NCBI GenBank assembly: GCA_929113105.1
Contig: OV816026.1
Span: 153,056,567-153,120,566 of the forward strand
Direction: 5' to 3'
From: Agrypnus murinus
Lineage: Eukaryota; Arthropoda; Insecta; Coleoptera; Elateridae
DNA: 64,000 nt
Within the stretch, counting starts at the first letter, position 1, and each line of letters begins with the position of its first letter. The notes below the pieces were generated by a model, which saw only the letters and a list, made by a program, of their open reading frames with translations, was not told the origin of the DNA and did not search any database. The position numbers were made by a program, and so were the translations under genes. Shown piece after piece: positions 55,917-64,000 of the stretch.

Positions 55917-55999
55917 AGCCGTACTTATAGAGAAATTACACGCGTGTAACCTAATAATAAATAGTATGTTGCATGTAATTTCTCTATAAGTACGACTGA
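55917..55999. repeat. Inverted repeat D
   Basis: GCCGTACTTATAGAGAAATT..ACACGC and its complement (GCATGTAATTTCTCTATAAG..TACGAC) face each other with a loop of about 30 bases. Unrelated in sequence to elements A to C. Confidence 0.75.
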
Positions 56000-56399
56000 A
56001 AATGTAAATCTGACTACTATTTTCCATTTAATGTTTAAACAGCTTCAAATAAAAAATAATGATTAATCGGTTTAAAATATTATAGATTTTAGCGTTTTTG
56101 CTTGGAAGTGCTCTTGAGTATTTTTATCTCATATAATTGATTTCCAGTGCCGGGGGGCAGTCGCCTCTTGCCTCTCCTTGACTAGGCAGATGGCACTAGT
56201 AAGGTAGGTTTACGTTTTCAAAACGTTACTGCAATGGGGTTTATGCACACATATTATGTACTACTATTAGACTATTTGATAATAACATTTTATCCACCCA
56301 ACAAAAGAAAACTACTGATCATCAATGCTCTTTGTGTGGTATGAAGATTTAAGAGTTCCTAGTCAAATCAACATCCATACTTTAACAATTTGATATTTA
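56000..56399. other. Spacer with GC-rich patch
   Basis: A CAGTGCCGGGGGGCAG..GGCACT stretch at 56147-56200 looks like two hAT-type ends placed back to back; too short to call an element. Confidence 0.4.
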
Positions 56400-56407
56400 C
56401 AAAAATG

Positions 56408-57583
56408 CAGTGGCATGCGGTGAGAATCTAGGCTAGGGAAGTAACCACGATTTTAATTTTAATATACCTAGGTTCAGGCGCGGATTCACGGGGTTAGGGG
56501 GGGGATCGCCTCCCAAATTTAGAAATAAGTATACATAGATTAGAAACAAATAATGTTTGTTTAATTATTATTTATTAAAACAATTATTTTTCCAAAGATT
56601 TCCCCATCAAAATAATTCTCTGGATCAGCCCCTGCTAGGTACAATAAAAAAAAACAGTGTTATAATTATTAAGCTTAAAAGTTTTTCAAAGAAGAACTTT
56701 TACACTTTATACTTATGAAATTTGTTGACTATTATTCTTTATTTTAAAAAAACTACTACTATGTATTTATACTGCAACTCGATTTTCCGGTCTTATCAAA
56801 ATACCGGTGCAGGTTTTAACCTTTGTGTTAAATTTGAAATTTCTGGTTTTGATCTGCCTTTCTTAATAATTTGTAATTTCTCTCCAAAACTGTATGCAGA
56901 AAATTCTTTATTAATTATTTACAAACTGAACAAAAAAATCGTCTCGATTCAGATGTATCGAAAGTACTCGAACCTTCCACCGAAGCAGCTAAATTTGCAG
57001 TCATGACGATAATGCAATTTTAAATTTGCATACAATAACTAAATAGAATTATTTGTCTTTAAAAAATCCAACTTATATAAATTGAAATAATAAAATAAGA
57101 CAAAATACTGTCTCATTCGCAGATTTACATTACTTAAGTAACATTAACTTTAACAAACACTAAATCGAACAAATAACCAAATTATAATAAACATTTGGGC
57201 ATGAAGCACTCTAAAAATAATGTATCGCATCACTTATGTCGTATCATTTATGTATCGCCACGCCCGCTGATCCACGCCAAGGCGAGGAGAAGAGCAGTTG
57301 TAGGCAACGAAATTAGTGCTTATATGCAGTGTATGTAACACATTTGAATCGGTATTACCTTTCCATGCAAGTTTAATGAGCCTAATTTAAAATAGTACTG
57401 TAAATAATTATACTTTTTGCTGTACGGAATTGATATTGAGCTTTAAGTTGATTAAATATTACAAATTTAAATAAACGATAACCATAATTTTATAAAAATA
57501 TTTTTGTTAGCATTGGTTTTTATGTTTAATAAATCCTCAGGGGAAGCATTGCTTCCATTGCTTCCATGGACCGCACGCCACTG
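56408..57583. mobile_element. hAT-type element (1.18 kb)
   Basis: Ends CAGTGGCATGCGGTGAGAAT.. and ..ATGGACCGCACGCCACTG, with a perfect 8-bp duplication CAAAAATG (56400-56407, 57584-57591). The interior lacks a recognisable transposase. It hosts a smaller element at 56475-56634. Confidence 0.88.
56475..56634. mobile_element. Small hAT-like MITE nested in the larger hAT element
   Basis: Ends CAGGCGCGGATTCACGGGG and TCTGGATCAGCCCCTG, 160 bp. The flanks share CTAGGT, an imperfect duplication. GC-rich ends, AT-rich middle. Confidence 0.65.
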
Positions 57584-57591
57584 CAAAAATG

Positions 57592-57828
57592 TCATAGCGA
57601 CCTTGCTTGATCTGTTTATTTATTAGAGGTTTATTAGTTGTTATGGTAACATTTTTTACACGTTAAGTACCTTCTTGATTATAAGAATGTAGTAAATTAC
57701 TACAATACTTACAAATTAATATATGAATGACATGTTAATGTCAGGCGCGTAGCTTTAATATAGGCAGCTCTGACATAGTTCACATTGTTGTAACATCTTG
57801 CAGTAATTTAACTTACTCTATTATATTA
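57592..57828. other. Spacer
   Basis: No feature seen. Confidence 0.5.
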
Positions 57829-59112
57829 GGTCCCCTACACGATCAATCAGATTGACAGTTCGGCCATGGATTGACAATCTGATTGACCGTGTAAGGTCAA
57901 GATTGATGGATTGATGAATGAGATTGATCGATTTCTGGATATTTTGAAATCCGAGCTTCAATCACGGGTAGTGGGGGACGATTGACATTCTGATTGACGA
58001 TGTTGTGGGTCGCAATCAATCTTTCCGTCAGTCTAGTAAGTGGTGCGATGGAAAACGTTAGCCAGCCTTTTTTGTCTTTCGAGTCTCCTGATACCGGTGA
58101 TAGCAATGACTAAGTGTTGAGAAGATTGCCATCAACGCAGCAAAAATAGTCGGTCACATAGCAAAACATAATCAAATACTTCAGTTAGCGTGCGAATACC
58201 TGATTTCTGATTCTACAAACACAGCACATCCTGATGTACCTGAGTATCTCAACAATCAACACAGCCAAGGTTTGAAACAATAGAAAAGACTTCATCCCAT
58301 GTCTATATCAATTATAAATACCGCACAGTTTATTTAGGCTGAAATACAAACGCAGAATTAACATTAATTTAACAAATAACCGTAGCGAATCTATACAATG
58401 CCAATCAGATTTATCGGTAAACAAAAGTAAAATCTGTAAAACAGGAGAAGCCCACTCAATTAACAACAGGTGTTCTTTCATTCTCATACCCAAAAGCATA
58501 AGAATGGCATGGCAGTGAAGAAGATGTGAAAAAGATGTGGTATTAATCTTAATGTGTCAAAGATATGCCATGGAGTATGTAATTATTATATGCCGTTGAA
58601 CATTACTTTGGTATATTAATTGTGGCATGCAAAAAGAATAGGAGGCACGTAATTTTCATATGAATTTCTATTCGAGCGCTACTTGGGTAAAGTAGCCCAG
58701 TAGTAAGATAAAGGAGACCGTAAAGTCAGCGTCAATCTTTCCACTACTGAGAATCGCTTATAATTTTCTCTATTTGCGTAGCAATGTGTTAAAAAGACGT
58801 TTGTTTATACGGTAGTAATTCTTACAATCATCTTCAGCATTCTCTGAGTTCTCGCGCAACAAGTTTAAGTGACTATACTTTACATGTTTTTTGTACTATT
58901 TTCTTACTCAGCGTCCCGTTTGACCTTTTTTTGGTGACAAACTTTCTTTTTACTCGACATTCGCACTTAATGGCACTGTCAACTGAGCTGAAATTATCTC
59001 ATGCTGACTGACAGTCTGACTGATAGTGTAGGGTCTCTCGTGATTGAGGTCAGGAATGTCAGTATGATTGTTTCAGTCAGAATGTCAATCCGATTGATCC
59101 TGTAGGGGACCC
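57829..59112. mobile_element. GATTGA-rich DNA element, copy 1 (1.28 kb)
   Basis: Starts GGTCCCCTACACGATCAATC and ends ..GATTGATCCTGTAGGGGACC. Both termini are rich in GATTGAC/GTCAATC words. No ORF that matches a transposase; minus ORF 58106-57897 has a decayed counterpart in copy 2. Its right end is fused to copy 2. Confidence 0.75.
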
Positions 59113-60205
59113 TTACACGATCAATCGGATTGACACTCCGGCCATGGATTGACAATCTGACTGGCCGTGTAAGGTCCAGATTGATGGATTGATGAATGAA
59201 ATTGATAGATTTCTGTATATTTTAAAATCCGAGCTTCAATCACGGGTAGTGGAAGGACGACTGTCATTCTGATTGTCGATGTTGTGGCTCGCGATCAATC
59301 TTTCCGTCAGTCTAATACTTACGTGCCGCAATGGGAAACGATAGCTAGCCTTTGTCTTTCGGGTCTCCTGATACCGGTGATAGCATGACCAAGTGTTAAG
59401 AAGATTGGCATCAAAGAAAGCAAAAACAGTCGGCCCCATAGCAAAACAGAGCAACTGCTTCAATTAACGTGCTAATACGTGTATGTTGATTTTACAAACA
59501 CAGCACATCCTGATGTACCTGAGTACCTCAACATAGCTAAGGTTTGAATCAATAAATAGAAAGACTGCATCCCATGTCTATATCAATTATAAATACCGCA
59601 CGGCTTATTTAGGATGAAATACAAACGCGGAATTAACATTAATTACAACAAATAACCGTAGCGACATTTATACAATGTCAATCACATTTATGAGTAAACA
59701 AAAGTAAAATCTGTAAAACAGGGAGAGCCCACTCAACTAACAACAGGTGTTCTTCCATTCACATACTCAAAAGCATAGGAATGGCATGGCAGCGAAAATG
59801 GTGTTTTTACGTATTAACTTTACTGTGTTAAATATATACGTGGAGTACATAATTATTATATGCCATTGAACATTACTTTGGTATATTGATTGTGGCATGC
59901 AAAAAGAATGAGAGGCACGTAATTTTCATATGAATTTCTATTCGAGCGCTACTTGGGTAGGAACCGTAAAGTCAGCATCGATCTTTCCTCTGCCGATACA
60001 CAATTCGCTCGCTTATGGCTGTATTTGTTCTGGATACACTCGGCTCTATCTTGCGTAGCAATGTGTTAAAGAGACGTTCGTTCATGCGGTAGTAATTCTT
60101 ATAATCATCTTTAGCATTGGTCTCTGAGATCTCACGCAACAAGTTTAAATGACTATACTTACATGTTTTTTGTACTATTTTTTACTCAACGTCCCGTTTT
60201 TTTTG
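59106..60205. mobile_element. GATTGA-rich DNA element, copy 2, truncated
   Basis: A direct copy of 57829-58920 at about 85-90 percent identity by eye. It starts at the palindromic junction GGGGACCCTTACACG shared with the right end of copy 1, and loses similarity after GTCCCGTTTT at 60205, so it lacks about 200 bases of the right end. Confidence 0.75.
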
Positions 60206-61155
60206 AAATTCTGAAGATGGAATTTGTGGCATGCAAAATCTACGTAATTTTCATGTAATATCGCTACTTGGGTCTTATTTCTGTTTTACTTTTTATAGTG
60301 TTTAGATTACATTGGTTCACTTCTTCAATAATTTCATTAATATCTTGTTTATGTTCAGACATTTTCGTATATGAATTACATATTTCCTTATTATAAGTTA
60401 GTGATAAGAAGTGTCGGTTTAGTTTTTAATTTTTAAATGTTGTCTAATTAAGGTGTTTAATCTAAGTAGATAAAGAGCTACCTATAAATTTTATTTAATT
60501 TCTTGATCTACTGGCGATAATCTTTAAACTATAAGTTTCTAAAGTAATTTTACTACTTTACTTACAGTTTGCAACACTTTATTAAAGAACAATTTAACTA
60601 AACAAAAAGAAAATCTGTTTTATAAAATAACAATAACGACTGAATTACATTACCCCGCCGCGAGTAGGTGTTTTTGGAACTGTATGAAATATCGAAATAT
60701 CTTCAATCCGAGGACTCTACATAATTAGTATTGCATTTTTAATTTATTTAAATTTGGTTTTCGAAAAGCAATTTTCTGTCATTTTTTTAAATGTATTTCT
60801 AATTAAAATTCTAACTAATCTAGTAATAAAGTTTATAAAAATGCAACAACTTCCACAATCGACGATATACCGGGTGGCTATTAAAAAACGAATCCTGTTT
60901 CAATCTTCATATCTTCAGAAAACATTTAGGAATAGCGATTTTTCTCCTCAACATTGAAAATTATGCATACGAAATTTCATAAGCGAATGTCTATTAACAA
61001 CGAAATAATTAAATTTTAGATTTAACATTAAAATTAACGTACTAATTTTATAGACAGCTTATGTTATATCGAAGCAAGCTTTTGTTAAAACAAATGGAGT
61101 TATGAGTGACATTTAGAATTAGTTGTTGCATTGTCAAAGGTTTGATTACATTTTA
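60206..61155. other. No recognisable feature
   Basis: AT-rich. CCGGGTGGCTATTAAAAAAC at 60871 resembles a transposon end but has no partner in the window. Confidence 0.45.
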
Positions 61156-62586
61156 GTCCAGTGCATTTAGGAGTTGACCCAGCGATTTTGTATACATTTC
61201 TTCCCCCGATCGAAAGGGTCTCCCATGGAGAGTTTAACTCTGAGTTTGCGCACCCCTAAAATTAACCCCTTCGCCGCCATCTTGGATTTAGTTTTCTTTA
61301 ACTGCTCATATCTCGCGTTCTAATTATCGTACAGAGACGAATCCGGCGTGGTTGGATTCGTCTTGACTTATGTTTCCTGCAATCTTATATGATCAAAAAC
61401 TGTACGATCAACTGGAAAAAATATATTGCCGTTCAAAGCCGACAAAACGACCAAAAAAGTTTTTTTAAATAAAAACCCACCTGAAATAGACTTAAATACA
61501 TTAATATTTAACAAACAGGCACATTTACACAATAAATAATGTATATTAATCGTTTATTTAAATAAATAAACAAGCGAGAAGACACAATACGAAGAAATGC
61601 AGCGCGGACCGCAAGCGCTGCGAGTGCGATTTAACGTCTTCAAAATAGCCCCGCTCATAACAGAGCAACTTTGCGCGTGGATTGGCGGGCGAGGAATGGC
61701 CGTATCGGGATGCTTTTTTTAATGCTCGAAATCCGTTCAATTTCAAAAAAGTTTTATGACCGAAAAGTGTCAGGTGAACTGGAAAAAAGATACGCGCCGA
61801 AAAGGAAAAAAAAGTTTTTTTGGTAGGTTTGCCGGCTTTGAACGGCAATATCTTTTTTCCAGTTCATCGTACAGTTTTTGATCACATAAGATTGCAGGAA
61901 ACATAAGTCAAGACAAATCCAACCACGACGGATTCATCACCGTACGATAACTAGAACGTGAGATATGAGCATTTAAAAAAAATTAAATCCAAGATGGCGG
62001 CAAAGGGGTTAATTTTAGGGGTGCGCAAACTCAGGGTTAAACTTTCCATGGCAGACCCTTTCGATCGGGGGATAAAAGAAAAAATGTATACAAAATCGCT
62101 GGGTCCCTATATAAAAATTTCCTAAATGCACTGGACTACAGAGCAACTTTGCGCGTGGATTGGCGGGCAAGGAATGGCCGTATCGGAATACTTTTTTTAA
62201 ATGCTCGAAATCCGTTCCGTTTCAAAAAAGTCTTATGATCGAAAAGTGTCAGGTGAACTGGAAAAAAGATACGCGCCGAAAAGGAAAAAAAAGCAATATC
62301 TTTTTTCCAGTTCATCGTACAGTTTTTGATCACATAAGATTGCAGGAAACATAAGTCAAGACGAATCCAACCACGCCAGATTCGTCACTGTACAATAATT
62401 AGAACGCGAGATATGAGCATTTCAAAAAAAAATTAAATCCAAGATGGCGGCGAAAGGGTTAATTTTAGGGGTGCGCAAACTCAGGATTAAACTGTCCATG
62501 GGAGACCCTTTTGATCGGGGGATAAAAGAAAAAATGTATTCAAAATCGCTGGGTCCCTATATAAAAATTTCCTAAATGCACTGGAC
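61156..62586. mobile_element. Foldback element with duplicated right arm (1.43 kb)
   Basis: Outer ends GTCCAGTGCATTTAGGA and TCCTAAATGCACTGGAC with TA on both sides (61154-61155, 62587-62588). The left arm (61156-61460) is inverted at 61820-62136. The block 61661-62138 is then repeated directly as 62139-62588 with a 29-base loss (after GGAAAAAAAAG). ORFs on both strands follow the repeat and are not conserved proteins. Confidence 0.8.
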
Positions 62587-62588
62587 TA

Positions 62589-63098
62589 ATTTGGGGTTAA
62601 TTAACTTTAGCTTTCTTGTGAGGACGGCTCATCATTTAACTCCAATAAAGGTCTATAACCAATAATAGTACCTAACAACGTTTTTAGCGGCTATTAACAA
62701 TTGAGCCTTCTAAAAGTCTAAAAAATCTATTAGCTCCTAAGTGCTTATGAATTGTGCAAATATATTTTTCAAATTATTTTTTTAATGCATTCTTTTATTT
62801 ATTATTTTATGTTATTTTTATTTAAAATCTTTGGCTACTAATGGGTCATTCCCATAAAATGGTCTTTTTCGTGTCTTTGTTAGATGTTCATGCATATGTG
62901 ACTTTTTTATGTGAAAAACTATTTTCAACTGGCTGGGCTTCCTCTATTATATTAATTACTTGTAAGTTTCAATATTTTTGTAGGAAAACATATTTATGGT
63001 TGCAAGATACGTATAACCAAATATCATATCTGTTCCCTGTCATAAGATTATTTGACTTTGTCGTCTTCAAATAAACATAATCTGTGTTCTTCAGGAAG
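62589..63098. other. No recognisable feature
   Basis: AT-rich; plus ORF 62841-63074 has no family signature. Confidence 0.45.
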
Positions 63099-63170
63099 CA
63101 GGGCCTATTTTACCATTAGGCGCATTAGGCGCGTGCCTAGGGCCCAAAGGTAAGAGGGGCCCGAATTGGA
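63099..63170. mobile_element. Isolated hAT-like left terminus
   Basis: CAGGGCCTATTTTACCATTA..GGCGCATTAGGCGCGTGCCTAGGG has the look of a hAT end with GC-rich subterminal repeat. The other end is not found before the window closes. Confidence 0.4.
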
Positions 63171-63397
63171 AAACATAAAATCATAAAAATGCACAAAAAA
63201 CCACGCGTGCAACTCAGTGCACGTGACAGGAAAAGACTTCTAGTAATACTACGTTTCCAGGCTCCGAAATCTCATTTTAGTGTTTCCACTGCACTTTTGT
63301 TCAGATTTCGTTGACGTTTATGTATTTGTTTGTTTGCCTTTTTCGACACCGCATTCGTTTCAAATGGAGGATAGGAAAAAATTGATACTATTTATGT

Positions 63398-63966
63398 ATA
63401 ATGCACCACTTGAAAACGTACCAAAAATACAAAAATTTCAAACCGTCATAACTTGGCGGATTTTGGACGAAAATGGATGAACCTTTGCGTGCTAGAAAGT
63501 TTGTAGTGTCTAGTTTAAGGTCGTGCGAGCGAATGTTACGTTTAAGCCTTTTCGCCTCTCGCCACCCCCGAAGAAAAAAGATTATGATTCAAAAAATACC
63601 AAACTTTAACAGCTTGTACGGTGTACCAAAAAAATTGTGGACCCAATCGACTGCCAGGAACCCAATTGAACATGTGTGGGATATAATCGGTCGTTGTCTG
63701 CGAAACCTGCAGAGACCACCAACTACTCTCCAAGAATTGGGAATAGAACTGACGCAATAGTGGAACAACATTCCCCAGAATGAGTTTCGCGCAGTTTTGA
63801 ACATGCCAGCGAGGTTGCAAGAGGGGAGCGGAAAGGCTTAAACGTTACATTCGCTCACAAGCCCTTAAACTAGACACTTTAAACTTTTCAGCACGCAAAA
63901 GTTCATCCATTCTTGTTCAAAATTAGCGGTATTTTTGGTGCGTTTTTAAGTAGTGCATTTTGTTTT
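63398..63966. mobile_element. Tc1-like remnant with long inverted ends
   Basis: AATGCACCACTTGAAAACGT..ACCAAAAATAC (63401) through ..GTTACGTTTAAGCCTTT (63553) is inverted at about 63835-63962. The arms are about 130 bases with gaps. Between them lies a transposase C-terminus. Confidence 0.65.
63620..63845 (+). pseudogene. Tc1-like transposase C-terminal fragment
   Basis: ARNPIEHVWDIIGRCLRNLQ..RPPTTLQELGIELTQ, a stop in place of the next codon, then WNNIPQNEFRAVLNMPARL.. This is the catalytic E block and C-terminus of Tc1-family transposases (NPIEHVWD..LG..L). The first two catalytic blocks are missing. Confidence 0.78.
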
Positions 63967-64000
63967 CCTCTAGAGTATATAATATGCTGTATATTTTTTG

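Noticed and set aside
61558..62354. ORFs of 64-96 codons with repeated FSARIFFPVHLTLF
   Set aside because: The similarity between them reflects the duplicated DNA arm, not protein conservation; they end at repeat boundaries.

Overview
This is a eukaryotic, AT-rich (about two-thirds A+T) nuclear segment, almost certainly from an insect. Spliced genes with short GT-AG introns, a RIC-type Ras protein, Tc1/mariner, hAT, Harbinger, pogo, Penelope-like and Crypton-type elements and a tRNA-derived SINE all fit that. I cannot name the species; a hemipteran-like or similarly repeat-rich genome is plausible.

Only three genes look intact. (1) Adal, an N6-methyl-AMP (adenosine) deaminase-like gene on the + strand (9853-11098, four exons). 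(2) Ric, a RIT/RIC-family Ras GTPase on the - strand (48512 down to 42238, four exons); its third intron has grown to 5.4 kb through nested insertions. (3) A tyrosine recombinase of Crypton type on the - strand (55491-54278, two exons), flanked by palindromic hairpin repeats. Everything else is mobile-element DNA, decayed gene fragments, or sequence in which I see nothing.

Layout. 1-9.7 kb: Tc1 and hAT remnants, then a long inverted repeat (1544-2022 against 9680-9308 plus 6245-6140) whose right arm is split by a 3.06-kb Harbinger-like insertion, itself carrying a solo LTR. 9.8-12.4 kb: Adal, whose last codons have been overwritten by a head-to-head Penelope-like element (PLE). 14.9-18.4 kb: non-LTR remnant, a four-part foldback element, a hAT MITE. 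18.6-29.2 kb: DUF4806-type gene fragments, a mariner, ACGTC-rich MITEs, foldbacks and a pogo-like element. 30.3-32.6 kb: an unidentified exon-like ORF and a D41D mariner-like copy. 34.4-38.5 kb: Harbinger and Gypsy remnants, a 104-bp PLE and a DD37E element. 39.1-41.7 kb: hAT element, SINE, Tc1 MITE. 42.2-48.5 kb: Ric with its nested intron. 49.4-57.6 kb: three hAT elements and the recombinase locus. 57.8-64 kb: tandem and foldback elements and a Tc1 remnant.

The genes do not form a pathway. The interest lies in how the elements use or damage their surroundings: PLE replacement of the Adal C-terminus, a conserved hammerhead-like fold in every long PLE terminus, four levels of nesting inside Ric, and a recombinase with attC-like hairpins around it. 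All exon limits were read by eye from splice signals and reading frame; no homology search was run.
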